Shown in pieces: positions 6,772 through 14,036 of a stretch of 17,299 nucleotides of DNA. Numbering within the stretch: the first letter of the stretch is position 1; each line of letters starts with the position of its first letter. Both the position numbers and the translations under genes were made by a program. Source of the stretch: Isoptericola sp042668085 (GTDB lineage Bacteria > Actinomycetota > Actinomycetes > Actinomycetales > Cellulomonadaceae); assembly GCF_042668085.1 (NCBI RefSeq), contig NZ_JBHVBO010000082.1:1-17299 (forward strand), given 5' to 3'. The notes beneath the pieces are model-generated. The model was not told where the DNA came from. It ran no database searches and saw only the letters and a program-made list of their open reading frames with translations.

Positions 6772-7463
6772 CCCATCCCTCGCCGCACGGCGAGGAGGTG
6801 CAGCGCCTCTTCGACACGGTCCCCGGCTACTACGACCGGATGAACCGCCTCATGACGCTGGGGCGGCACACGGCCTGGTGCCGCGACGTCGCGCGCCGGG
6901 CGCAGCTGCCCGCCGGCGGGTCGCTGCTCGACATCGCCACCGGCACCGGAGTCATCGCCCTCGAGGCGGCGCGGCAGTACCCGGGCGCCACGGTCCACGG
7001 TGTCGACTTCTCCGAGGGGATGCTGGACGGCGCCCGCGCCAAGCCCGGGGCCGACGCCGTGACCTGGCGGCTCGCCGACGCCAACGCCCTGCCCTACGAC
7101 GACGCGTCGTTCGACGCCGTCACGCACGGGTACCTGCTGCGCAACGTGGAGGACGCCGAGCGCGTGCTCGCCGAGCAGCTGCGGGTGCTCCGGCCCGGCG
7201 GCCGCCTCGCGCTGCTGGAGACCTGCCCGCCGCGCGGGCTGCTGAAGTACCCGGTGACGCTGGGCGTGAAGGTCGTGATCCCGTTGCTCGGCCAGCTCGT
7301 GGCGCGCGACAAGACGTCGTACACCTACCTCGAGGAGACGACCCTCGGGTTCATCTCCCCCGAGCAGGTCGCGTCGATCCTCTGGCGCCTCGGGTTCGAC
7401 GACGTCACCTGGCGCCGCCGGTTCCTCGGCACCCACATGATCGTCAGCGCCCGCAAGCCGTAG
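6768..7463 (+). CDS. Class I SAM methyltransferase, UbiE/MenG (demethylmenaquinone methyltransferase) type
   Basis: The 231-residue protein starts with FDTVPGYYDRMNRLMTLGRH (15-34), the N-terminal signature of UbiE/MenG/COQ5 enzymes. SAM motif I, LLDIATGTG (53-61), and Asp80 in GVDFSEGML follow, then RNVEDAERVLAEQLRVLRPG and the family-like tail with GFISPEQV and a GTHMIV ending. UbiE/MenG methylates demethylmenaquinone in the last step of vitamin K2 synthesis. No other menaquinone gene is nearby, so a paralogue acting on another quinone or lipid remains possible. The GTG start overlaps the acyltransferase stop (GTGA). A hairpin follows the stop. Confidence 0.85.
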   Translation: MTHPSPHGEEVQRLFDTVPGYYDRMNRLMTLGRHTAWCRDVARRAQLPAGGSLLDIATGTGVIALEAARQYPGATVHGVDFSEGMLDGARAKPGADAVTWRLADANALPYDDASFDAVTHGYLLRNVEDAERVLAEQLRVLRPGGRLALLETCPPRGLLKYPVTLGVKVVIPLLGQLVARDKTSYTYLEETTLGFISPEQVASILWRLGFDDVTWRRRFLGTHMIVSARKP

Positions 7464-7470
7464 CGACTGT

Positions 7471-7486
7471 TCCCCCGGGCGGGGGA
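7471..7486 (+). terminator. Possible terminator hairpin after the methyltransferase gene
   Basis: TCCCCC (7471-7476) pairs with GGGGGA (7481-7486) around the 4-base loop GGGC, eight bases after the methyltransferase stop. It has no T-run. It would separate the acyltransferase-methyltransferase pair from the two-component genes, which have their own putative promoter. Confidence 0.4.
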
Positions 7487-7508
7487 GGCGCTGCGCCGGG
7501 CCGGTGGG

Positions 7509-7514
7509 CAGACT
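7509..7514 (+). promoter_or_regulatory. Putative -10 box of a leaderless sensor-kinase mRNA
   Basis: CAGACT ends seven bases before the ATG at 7522, in a region without a Shine-Dalgarno sequence. It favours the ATG over the in-frame GTG at 7504, which lies upstream of the box. Confidence 0.4.
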
Positions 7515-7521
7515 GGCGGGC

Positions 7522-8817
7522 ATGACGGCGGGAACGACCAGGGCCAGCGGGCGGCGCACGCTGCGCTGGGCGTTGTCGCCGCTGACCAGCGCGTCGACCG
7601 TCCGGGCGGGGGTGTACCTCGTCATCGGCGGCGTGCTGGCGGGGGCGTACTTCGCGCTCGCGGCGGGGTTCGTGCAGATGTTCGCGGACCCGGCGACGCC
7701 GCGGGTCGCGGTCGGGGTGCTGGCGCTGATCACCGCGGTCATCGTGTGCACGCCGCCGTTCCTCGCGCCCGTGCGGGCGCTGGAGATCGCCGCCGTGCGG
7801 ACGTTCCTCGACGTCGACGCGCGCACCCTGCCCGACCCCGTCGGGGCGCCCACCGTCGCGACCCGCTGGCGCGGGGCCGCCTGGTTCGCGCTGCACCTCG
7901 TGCTCGGCGCGCTGGTCACGCTGGGCCTGCTGGTCGCGGTGCCGCTCGCGACGCAGCTGGCGCTGTCGGCGTTCGGCATCGACCGGGCGTTCCTCGTGCA
8001 GCTGGGGCCCGCGCTCGCCAGCAACCCCGCCGGGTGGCTGGCGCTGGCCGTCCTGGCGCTGATCGCGCTGCCGTACGGCACGGCGCTCGCCCGGCGGCTG
8101 CTGCGGCAGTCGGCGGAGCCGCTCCTCGGCCCGGACCAGACGGCGCGGATCGCGGAGCTGGAGGCTCGGGCGGACCGGCTCGCCGAGCGCGGCCGCCTCG
8201 CCCGCGAGCTGCACGACTCCGTGGGGCACGCGCTGACGGTCACCACGCTCCAGGCCGCGGCCGCCGCCCGCCAGGTGGAGGCCGACCCGGACGCCGCCCG
8301 GCGGTCCCTCGCCGCCATCGAGGAGGCGGGCCGCACGGCGATGGCCGACCTGGACCACGTGCTCGGACTGCTGCGCGCCGGCGACGACGCGGCCTCGACG
8401 ACCTCCGGCTCCGCGCGGCGCGCCCCCGCCCGGTCGCTGGACGACCTGCCCGCGCTCGTCGACGACGCCCGGCACGCCGGGACGGACGTGCGTCTCGACC
8501 TCGACGCCGGCACCTCCGCCGCGCTGCCCCGCGCGACGTCGCACGAGGCGTACCGCGTGGTGCAGGAGGCGCTGACCAACGCCGTCCGGCACGCCCCCGG
8601 ACGCCCGGTGAGCGTCCGCGTCGCGCTCGCCGACGGCGCCCTCGACGTCGAGGTGGCGAACCCGCTGCCCGACGCGCCGTCGCGCGTCACGCCGTCGCCC
8701 GGCGGGGGCCGCGGGCTGCACGGCATGGCCGAGCGCGTCCGCCTGCTGCGCGGCCGGCTCGACGCCGGGCCCCGCGCCGGGGCGTGGGTGGTCCGGGCGT
8801 GGTTCCCGCTCGGGTGA
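7522..8817 (+). CDS. Sensor histidine kinase, NarL/DesK type (HisKA_3)
   Basis: The 431-residue protein has four predicted membrane helices (about 28-53, 61-83, 119-147, 171-191) with little extracellular sequence. A short linker helix (about 205-224) leads to the HisKA_3 dimerisation domain with His231 in RELHDSVGHALT. The ATPase domain follows, with an N-box around Asn353 (EALTNAVRHAP) and a glycine box GGGRGLHGMAERV near residue 394. The membrane region resembles the four-helix sensor domain common in actinobacterial kinases of this type, which often respond to membrane or cell-wall stress. The ligand is unknown. I chose ATG 7522 over GTG 7504. The response regulator follows 46 bases later. 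Confidence 0.93.
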   Translation: MTAGTTRASGRRTLRWALSPLTSASTVRAGVYLVIGGVLAGAYFALAAGFVQMFADPATPRVAVGVLALITAVIVCTPPFLAPVRALEIAAVRTFLDVDARTLPDPVGAPTVATRWRGAAWFALHLVLGALVTLGLLVAVPLATQLALSAFGIDRAFLVQLGPALASNPAGWLALAVLALIALPYGTALARRLLRQSAEPLLGPDQTARIAELEARADRLAERGRLARELHDSVGHALTVTTLQAAAAARQVEADPDAARRSLAAIEEAGRTAMADLDHVLGLLRAGDDAASTTSGSARRAPARSLDDLPALVDDARHAGTDVRLDLDAGTSAALPRATSHEAYRVVQEALTNAVRHAPGRPVSVRVALADGALDVEVANPLPDAPSRVTPSPGGGRGLHGMAERVRLLRGRLDAGPRAGAWVVRAWFPLG

Positions 8818-8837
8818 GCCCGTTCCCCGGGCGCCGG

Positions 8838-8856
8838 CGGCAGGATGCGGCAGGAT
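8838..8856 (+). promoter_or_regulatory. Tandem CGGCAGGAT repeat with a putative leaderless -10 for the response regulator
   Basis: CGGCAGGAT occurs at 8838-8846 and again at 8848-8856, a 10-base period. The second CAGGAT (8851-8856) ends seven bases before the GTG at 8864 and could be a -10 box. AGGA within it, eight bases from the GTG, could instead act as a Shine-Dalgarno site. A short hairpin, GCCCG-5-CGGGC (8818-8832), precedes it. Confidence 0.35.
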
Positions 8857-8863
8857 CGTCCGG

Positions 8864-9550
8864 GTGACCCCACCCGAGAACGCCGACGTCGTCCGTGTCG
8901 TCCTCATCGACGACGAGCCGCTGGTGCGCGCGGGCCTGCGCGTGATCCTCGACGCGGAGCCCGGCCTGGAGGTCGTGGGGGAGGCCGGCGACGGGTCCGA
9001 GGTGCCGCAGGTGGTGGCGCAGGCGCGGCCCGACGTCGTGCTCATGGACGTGCGGATGCCGAAGGTGGACGGGATCGCGGCCACGCGGGCGGTCGTCGCG
9101 ACCGGGCGACCACACGCCCCGGCGCCGCGCGTGCTGGTGCTGACCACGTTCGAGAACGACGACTACGTGCTCGACGCGCTGCACTCCGGCGCCCAGGGCT
9201 TCCTGCTGAAGCGGGCCCGCCCCGAGGAGGTGGTGCACGCGGTGCGCGTGATCGCCCAGGGGGACTCGCTGCTGTTCCCGGACGCCGTCCGGCGCCTCGT
9301 CGCCGCCCACGGCCCGGACACCGCGCAGGGCGACCGGCTCCAGTCCGTCGGCCTCACGGAGCGCGAGGCGGAGGTGCTGCGGCTCGTCGCCGCGGGGCTG
9401 TCCAACGCCGAGATCGCCCGCGAGCTGTACCTCGGCGTCGAGACGGTGCGCACCCACGTCGGGAACGTGCTCGCCAAGCTCGACGTGCGCGACCGCACCC
9501 AGGCGGTGGTCCGGGCCTACGAGTCGGGGTTCGTGCCGCTGCGCTGGTGA
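8864..9550 (+). CDS. Response regulator, NarL/LuxR family
   Basis: The 228-residue protein has a receiver domain with acidic pocket Asp16/Asp17 (LIDDEP), phosphoacceptor Asp62 (VVLMDVRMP), Thr94/Thr95 and Lys116 (FLLKRA). The C-terminal LuxR helix-turn-helix reads LTEREAEVLRLVAAGLSNAE and continues through VETVRTHVGNVLAKLDVRDR. It is the cognate partner of the kinase immediately upstream, and its target genes are not evident. GTG 8864 is the only sensible start. The last 34 bases overlap the end of the phosphatase gene on the other strand, so no terminator can lie between them without being inside a coding region. Confidence 0.94.
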   Translation: MTPPENADVVRVVLIDDEPLVRAGLRVILDAEPGLEVVGEAGDGSEVPQVVAQARPDVVLMDVRMPKVDGIAATRAVVATGRPHAPAPRVLVLTTFENDDYVLDALHSGAQGFLLKRARPEEVVHAVRVIAQGDSLLFPDAVRRLVAAHGPDTAQGDRLQSVGLTEREAEVLRLVAAGLSNAEIARELYLGVETVRTHVGNVLAKLDVRDRTQAVVRAYESGFVPLRW

Positions 9551-10608
9551 CGCCGGTCGAGGACGTCGGCGAGCCGGTCGCCGAGCTCCCTCCCGTCCGC
9601 GCCGCGCACCAGCGGGGCGCCCGGTGCGGGGCGGTCGTGGGCGGCCCGCGGGCGGGCGCCGTCGACCTGCCGGACGGCGATCGCCGCGACCCGCTCCGGC
9701 CAGCGCGCGGACGCCCGGACGTACACGTCCTCGTCGAGCTGTCCGGCGTCGCCGACCAGCAGCCACCGCACCCGCGGGAACGCCACCATGAGCCGGTCGA
9801 GGCTGTCGCCCTTGTGCTGCGGGCCGCTGCGGAACCAGCCCGTCTGCGTGGGTCCCCAGTCGGTGAGCAGCAGGGGACCGGGCGGGAAGCCGTGCCGGTC
9901 GAGGAACCGGGCCAGCGTGCCGGCCGTGTTCCACGCGCCGTTGGACAGGTAGACGAACGGCGCGTCGGGGTGCTCGGCGGCGAGACGCCGGTACAGCTCG
10001 GGCATCCCGGTCACGGGCTGGCGGGCGCTCGCCCGCGTGACGAACGTGTTCCACGCCGCGACGAACGGCCGCGGGACGGCGGTGACCATCGCCGTGTCGT
10101 CGATGTCGCTCACGACGCCGAACGTCGCGTCGTCGCCGACCACGACGACGGCGGCGTCGGCCGCCGCCCCGGTACGGAGGGCGGTCAGGGTCGCGTCGTG
10201 CCGGCCGGGCCCCAGCGGCGCGTCGGCGGGCAGCGGCACCTCGACGTCCACGTAGCCGGCGCGGTCGGTCGCGACGTCGACGACGGCGCCGCCCACGGCG
10301 ACGCGCACCGGCTCGCGGGGCGCCGGCAGCGTGAGGTAGCTCCGCAGCGGGCGGCGTTCCGCGGCCCGGACCGGGGAGAGCGGTCCCCGCCCGCGCGACG
10401 GCGGCACCAGCAGCACCCGCGCCAGCACGCGGACGTCGCGCGGCGTGCCGTACCCCGTGTACGTGAGCACGCGCGGCACCCAGCCGCGGCGGCGCAGGAA
10501 CGCCCCCGCCACCGTGCACCACCAGTCCTCGACGACCGCGGCGACGTGCGGTCGCTGCGTGGGTCGCGGGGCGGGGTGCTGCGTGGCGGGGGCGTGCGGG
10601 TCGGACAT
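9517..10608 (-). CDS. App1-like DUF2183 phosphatase (HAD-like, probable phosphatidate phosphatase)
   Basis: The 363-residue protein contains the DUF2183 catalytic domain of yeast App1. It has DIDDT at 168-172 (nucleophile Asp168, acid Asp170), motif II Ser222 in VYLSNG, Lys266 in QHKGDSL and motif III Asp287 in GDAGQLDEDVY. The N-terminal part (about 20-155) carries the TGYGT and LLVPP segments usual in bacterial relatives. App1 is a magnesium-dependent phosphatidate phosphatase. Bacterial members are uncharacterised, and lipid phosphatase activity is inferred from motifs. There is no signal peptide. The gene starts 16 bases after the permease stop but carries its own NANNNT box in that gap, so it may be transcribed with the sugar importer, separately, or both. 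Confidence 0.88.
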   Translation of the reverse strand: MSDPHAPATQHPAPRPTQRPHVAAVVEDWWCTVAGAFLRRRGWVPRVLTYTGYGTPRDVRVLARVLLVPPSRGRGPLSPVRAAERRPLRSYLTLPAPREPVRVAVGGAVVDVATDRAGYVDVEVPLPADAPLGPGRHDATLTALRTGAAADAAVVVVGDDATFGVVSDIDDTAMVTAVPRPFVAAWNTFVTRASARQPVTGMPELYRRLAAEHPDAPFVYLSNGAWNTAGTLARFLDRHGFPPGPLLLTDWGPTQTGWFRSGPQHKGDSLDRLMVAFPRVRWLLVGDAGQLDEDVYVRASARWPERVAAIAVRQVDGARPRAAHDRPAPGAPLVRGADGRELGDRLADVLDRRHQRSGTNPDS

Positions 10609-10614
10609 GCCCCG

Positions 10615-10620
10615 ATCGTC
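10615..10620 (-). promoter_or_regulatory. Putative -10 box of a leaderless phosphatase mRNA
   Basis: On the minus strand GACGAT ends six bases before the ATG at 10608, within the 16-base gap after the permease gene. No Shine-Dalgarno site at normal distance is seen. The match is weaker than the other boxes because position 1 is G. Confidence 0.3.
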
Positions 10621-10624
10621 CCTG

Positions 10625-11560
10625 CTACTGGCCTCCCATGCCCGTCGTCGCCACGCCCTGCACGATGCGGCGCTGGAAGAGCATGAACACGACGAGCAGC
10701 GGCAGCGCGGCGATCATCGCCGACGCCATGTTCTGCGCGTACTGGACGCCGTAGGCGTTCTTCACGGTCGACAGGCCCACCGGCAGTGTCATGAACTGCG
10801 GGTCGGTGGTGACGATGAACGGCCACAGGAAGTTGTTCCACGCGCCGATGAACACGAAGATCGCGACGGCCACGAGGATCGACTTCGACAGCGGCAGCAC
10901 GATCGTCCAGAAGAGCCGCCACGTCCCGGCGCCGTCGATGCGGGCGGCGTCGAGGAGCTCGGCGGGGATGGCGTCGAAGAAGCGCTTGAGGATGAACACC
11001 ATCACCGGGGCCACGATCTGGGGCAGCACGATGCCCGCGAACGTGTCGACCAGCCCCATCGCCTGCATCTGCTTGAAGAGCGGCACGATGAGGATCTGGC
11101 CGGGCATCATGATCGACGCCACGGTGAGGAACTGCAGCAGGCCACGGCCCTTGAAGAGCGTCTGCGAGAAGGCGAACGCCGCCATCGCGGAGATCAGGAC
11201 GGTCAGCGCTGTCACGAGGACGGCGACGACCAGGCTGTTCCACATCCAGCCCAGCAGCTCGCTGTTGCCGAGCACCTGCCGGTAGGCGTCGAGGGTCCAG
11301 CCCTGGCTGGGCCACCACGATGCAGGCAGCGCGGCCTCGGCCTCGTGCTTGAAGCTGGTGACGGCGCCCCACGCGAGCGGCAGCAGCCACAGCACGGCCA
11401 TGACCACGAGCGCGGCGAGCGCGGCGGCTCGCACCCACGGGGACGGCCCGATGGTGAGCTTGGTGAGGGTGCGGTTCTCGGCCCTCGTCTGCTGCGCCGC
11501 CGACCGGCGGGCGGCGACCAGCGTGGGGACGGACCCCGGGGCGTGCTCGGTGACGGCCAC
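10625..11560 (-). CDS. Carbohydrate ABC transporter permease (MalG-like)
   Basis: The 311-residue inner-membrane protein of the binding-protein-dependent sugar importer family has about six membrane helices after a 40-residue hydrophilic N-terminus. The cytoplasmic EAA loop that docks the ATPase reads DAARIDGAGTWRLFWTIVLP at about 204-223. GTG 11560 lies one base after the stop of the upstream permease and is preceded by GGAGG at six bases, inside that gene's last codons. The pair is tightly coupled. No ATPase gene is present in the locus, as is usual in actinobacteria that share one MsiK-type ATPase among sugar importers. The substrate is unknown but is probably the oligosaccharide cleaved by the nearby GH2 enzyme. 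Confidence 0.95.
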   Translation of the reverse strand: MAVTEHAPGSVPTLVAARRSAAQQTRAENRTLTKLTIGPSPWVRAAALAALVVMAVLWLLPLAWGAVTSFKHEAEAALPASWWPSQGWTLDAYRQVLGNSELLGWMWNSLVVAVLVTALTVLISAMAAFAFSQTLFKGRGLLQFLTVASIMMPGQILIVPLFKQMQAMGLVDTFAGIVLPQIVAPVMVFILKRFFDAIPAELLDAARIDGAGTWRLFWTIVLPLSKSILVAVAIFVFIGAWNNFLWPFIVTTDPQFMTLPVGLSTVKNAYGVQYAQNMASAMIAALPLLVVFMLFQRRIVQGVATTGMGGQ

Positions 11561-11561
11561 G

Positions 11562-12524
11562 TCAGGCCTCCTTCTTCGTCGGCAGCAGCCGGACCAGCGT
11601 GAACACGAGGATCAGGGCGAAGAACACGTAGGAGATGGCCGACGCGTACCCGAGCCGGTAGTTCGTGAAGCCCGTGTCGTAGACGTACTCGAGGATGGGG
11701 CGCGTGCTGCCGTTCGGGCCGCCCGCGGTGAGCAGGTAGATCTGGTCGAACACCTTGAGCGACGCGAGCAGCTGCAGCACGACGATCACGCCCGTGATCG
11801 TCTTCAGCTGCGGCAGGGTGATGGCGAAGAGGCGTCGCCAGCCGCCGGCGCCGTCGATCGTCGCCGCCTCGTACTGCTGGTGCGGGATGCCCTGCAGTGC
11901 CGCCAGGTACAGCAGGAAGTTGAACCCCACGGTCCACCACACCGTGACGAGCGCGATGGAGAACATGGCGACGTTCTCGTCGGTGAGCCAGCCCACGGGC
12001 CCGAGCCCGAGCTTGGCGAGCCAGACGTCGAGCAGGCCGATCTCCGGCTGGAACAGCCAGCTCGCGAGCGACGACACGACGGCGCTGGTCAGCAGGAACG
12101 GCGCGAAGAACGACATCCGCCACACCCACTGGCCGGGCAGGCCGGTGTGCACCAGCAGGGCCATGACGAGCGCGACGAGGATGAGCGGCACGGTGCTGAG
12201 CACGGTGAACCACACCGTGTGCAGCAGCGTCTCCCACACCTGCGGGTCGCTGAAGGCCTCGACGTAGTTGTCGAAGCCGATGAACGAGCTCTCCGTGGCG
12301 GTGAGGCTCTGGTCGGTGAAGCTCATCCACAGGCCGTAGATCGTGGGCCACAGGAGGAAGAGCCCGGTCGCCACCGCGAACGGGGCGACGAACAGGTACC
12401 CCGAACGGTCCTGCGCCCGGAGCGAGTGGCTCACGGCGCCGGTCCGGGTGCGCGGTCGGGTGCCCGAGGTACGCCGGGAGGGGCGCGCGACGGGGGCGCT
12501 GATTGACGTGCTCGACGCGGTCAT
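11562..12524 (-). CDS. Carbohydrate ABC transporter permease (MalF-like)
   Basis: The 320-residue permease has a basic N-terminal tail (about 1-40) and a first helix at SGYLFVAPFAVATGLFLLWP (41-60). About five further helices follow, with the EAA loop YEAATIDGAGGWRRLFAITL at 218-237. It would form the heterodimeric channel with the next gene product. ATG 12524 has GAGAGG a few bases upstream and begins 10 bases after the stop of the substrate-binding protein gene, so the three genes form one operon transcribed from about 13987. It ends in KKEA. The family is CUT1-type sugar uptake; the specific sugar cannot be read from the permease. Confidence 0.95.
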   Translation of the reverse strand: MTASSTSISAPVARPSRRTSGTRPRTRTGAVSHSLRAQDRSGYLFVAPFAVATGLFLLWPTIYGLWMSFTDQSLTATESSFIGFDNYVEAFSDPQVWETLLHTVWFTVLSTVPLILVALVMALLVHTGLPGQWVWRMSFFAPFLLTSAVVSSLASWLFQPEIGLLDVWLAKLGLGPVGWLTDENVAMFSIALVTVWWTVGFNFLLYLAALQGIPHQQYEAATIDGAGGWRRLFAITLPQLKTITGVIVVLQLLASLKVFDQIYLLTAGGPNGSTRPILEYVYDTGFTNYRLGYASAISYVFFALILVFTLVRLLPTKKEA

Positions 12525-12534
12525 CGTCGTCCTC

Positions 12535-13953
12535 TCAGGCGGGGCTCGGCTGCGAGAGGAAGCGGTTCATCTCGCTGAGCATGCGGTCGACGGCGGTCCG
12601 GGGGGACGCCTTGCCGGACAGGGTGTCGGTCATGGAGTCGCCCATGCGGGTCTGGAAGTCGCTCCCGCCGCCGGTGAACCAGGCGTCGGGGTCGAAGACG
12701 GCGATCGCGGCGGCCGGCGCGTAGTCGCGCTGCGGCACGAGAGCCTGGTACTCGGCCGTCCGGACGACCGGCTGGTAGGCCGGGATGTGGCCGGCGGAGG
12801 CCCAGGTGAGGCCCTCCTTGAGGAGGCCCGCGAGCACGCGGTAGGTGGCCTCGCGCTTGGCGGGATCCGGTCGGGCCTGCTTCGGCAGGACGAACGAGTG
12901 GGAGTCCGCGTAGTTGGCCGGCGTGCCGAAGATCGCCGGGAAGGGCGTGGCTCCGACGTCGGGGATCGCTCCCTGGAACATCGGCAGGTCCCACTCGCCG
13001 GCGAACATCACGCCGGTGCGCTCCGACATGAACCGGCCGGAGGCGGCCCCGCCGTCCTGGTTCCTGGCCGCGACCGTGCCGTCCACCATGGACTGGAGGA
13101 ACTCGAACACCTCGGTCGCAGCCTGCTCGTCGAGCTCGGCCGGCTTGCCCGGGGTGAGATCGTAGCCGCCCCCGTTCTGGTTGTAGAGGCCCCAGAACGT
13201 CCGCCAGCACCCGGCAGGGTCGCGCAGGTAGCCCCACGACACCCCGGTCTCGCCGGTCACCTCGGCCATCGCGCGACCGGCGTCGAGGAAGGCGTCGGCG
13301 CCGGGCTCGATCGAGAGCAGGCCGTCCGCGTCGAGGAGCCCGGCGTCCCCGGCGATGGCCGGGTTGTTGAACGCGATGTAGGGGTGGGTGTCGAGCGGCA
13401 GTGCGTAGAGCTGCCCGTCGAACTGCGCCTTCTCCCAGACGGCGGGCGCGAAGTCGTCCTGCGTGACGCCGAGGTCGGCGAGCGCCTCGAGGTCGAACGG
13501 CTCCAGCAGGCCCCCCGGCGCGTACCCGGCGAGCCGCGACATGTGCATCACTGCGGCCTCCGGCGGGCGCCCGCCCGAGGACGCCATCGCGAGCTTCGTG
13601 TAGTACGGAGCTCCCCAGGCGAGGGTCGTGGAGTCCACGGAGATGTCGGGGTTCGCCTTCGCGACCGCGCCGACCATCTCCTGCATCAGCGCGCCGTCGC
13701 CGCCCGAGAACAGGTCCCAGATCATCACGGACGTGCGGCCCGACCCCGAGGCGGCGGGCGTCGCGCACCCGGACAGCGCGCCACCGAGGGCGATGCCGCC
13801 CGCGCCGACGAGCGCGGCCTGGAGCAGGCCGCGTCGGCTCAGCCCGACGTCGTCCACCGTGCCGCTCGAGCCGGACCGGCGGGGGAACCTGCCCGGGGCG
13901 CGGGTCGCCCGCGGCACCGACTTTCCTCCGGACGTGCGCTGACTGGTCTTCAT
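12535..13953 (-). CDS. Sugar ABC transporter substrate-binding lipoprotein (family 1 solute-binding protein)
   Basis: The 472-residue extracellular sugar-binding component is membrane-anchored. It has an unusually long n-region, then LSRRGLLQAALVGAGG (Arg40-Arg41, a twin-arginine-like motif) and lipobox LSGC with Cys63 as the lipidated residue. It is therefore probably a Tat-exported lipoprotein. The mature part has the type 1 SBP pattern, with an early MIWDLFSGGDG segment, GQLYALPLDTHP and a C-terminal SGKASPRTAVDRML helix. ATG 13953 is preceded by AGGAGGG at three to four bases. The reading upstream of it (to 13995) crosses the operator and is not coding. The gene leads the importer operon and is divergent from the LacI gene. 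Confidence 0.95.
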   Translation of the reverse strand: MKTSQRTSGGKSVPRATRAPGRFPRRSGSSGTVDDVGLSRRGLLQAALVGAGGIALGGALSGCATPAASGSGRTSVMIWDLFSGGDGALMQEMVGAVAKANPDISVDSTTLAWGAPYYTKLAMASSGGRPPEAAVMHMSRLAGYAPGGLLEPFDLEALADLGVTQDDFAPAVWEKAQFDGQLYALPLDTHPYIAFNNPAIAGDAGLLDADGLLSIEPGADAFLDAGRAMAEVTGETGVSWGYLRDPAGCWRTFWGLYNQNGGGYDLTPGKPAELDEQAATEVFEFLQSMVDGTVAARNQDGGAASGRFMSERTGVMFAGEWDLPMFQGAIPDVGATPFPAIFGTPANYADSHSFVLPKQARPDPAKREATYRVLAGLLKEGLTWASAGHIPAYQPVVRTAEYQALVPQRDYAPAAAIAVFDPDAWFTGGGSDFQTRMGDSMTDTLSGKASPRTAVDRMLSEMNRFLSQPSPA

Positions 13954-13964
13954 CGACCCTCCTG

Positions 13965-13991
13965 AGTGCAACGTTGCGCTCCAACGTGGGA
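13965..13991. promoter_or_regulatory. LacI operator region in front of the importer operon
   Basis: GCAACGTTGC (13968-13977) is a perfect 10-bp palindrome that extends imperfectly to 16 bp (13965-13980). Next to it, TCCAACGTGGGA (13980-13991) is a second, imperfect palindrome, and the two CAACGT cores are 13 bases apart. Both lie between the putative -10 and the start codon of the binding-protein gene. The CAACGTTG core recurs before the GH2 gene. Binding by the adjacent LacI protein is inferred. Confidence 0.75.
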
Positions 13992-13993
13992 CC

Positions 13994-14022
13994 ACGATGG
14001 ACTAGGCCGGGCGGACCGTCAA
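13994..14022 (-). promoter_or_regulatory. Promoter of the importer operon
   Basis: On the minus strand TTGACG (14022-14017) is followed after 17 bases by CATCGT (13999-13994), giving a start near 13987. This is the best -35/-10 pair in the window. The operator palindromes lie directly downstream, over the expected start, as for repression by roadblock or open-complex interference. Confidence 0.55.
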
Positions 14023-14031
14023 GAGGTCCGC
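14011..14031. repeat. Inverted repeat over the importer -35 region
   Basis: GCGGACC (14011-14017) and GGTCCGC (14025-14031) are perfect 7-base arms around the 7-base spacer GTCAAGA, which includes part of the importer -35. It could be a second regulator site, or a hairpin in any plus-strand lacI leader starting upstream. No known motif is recognised. Confidence 0.4.
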
Positions 14032-14036
14032 GGAAT

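Noticed and set aside
8818..8832. Terminator between kinase and response regulator
   Set aside because: The stem is only 5 bp (GCCCG/CGGGC), a level expected by chance at this GC content, and the two genes are normally cotranscribed.
6468..8873. An 801-codon minus-strand frame across the acyltransferase, methyltransferase and kinase genes
   Set aside because: It spans three well-supported plus-strand genes, reads as Ser/Arg/Ala-rich low complexity, and has no start signal.
12343..13965. A 540-codon open frame antisense to the binding-protein gene
   Set aside because: Compositionally biased translation with no motifs. The minus strand carries a complete lipoprotein with signal sequence and ribosome site.
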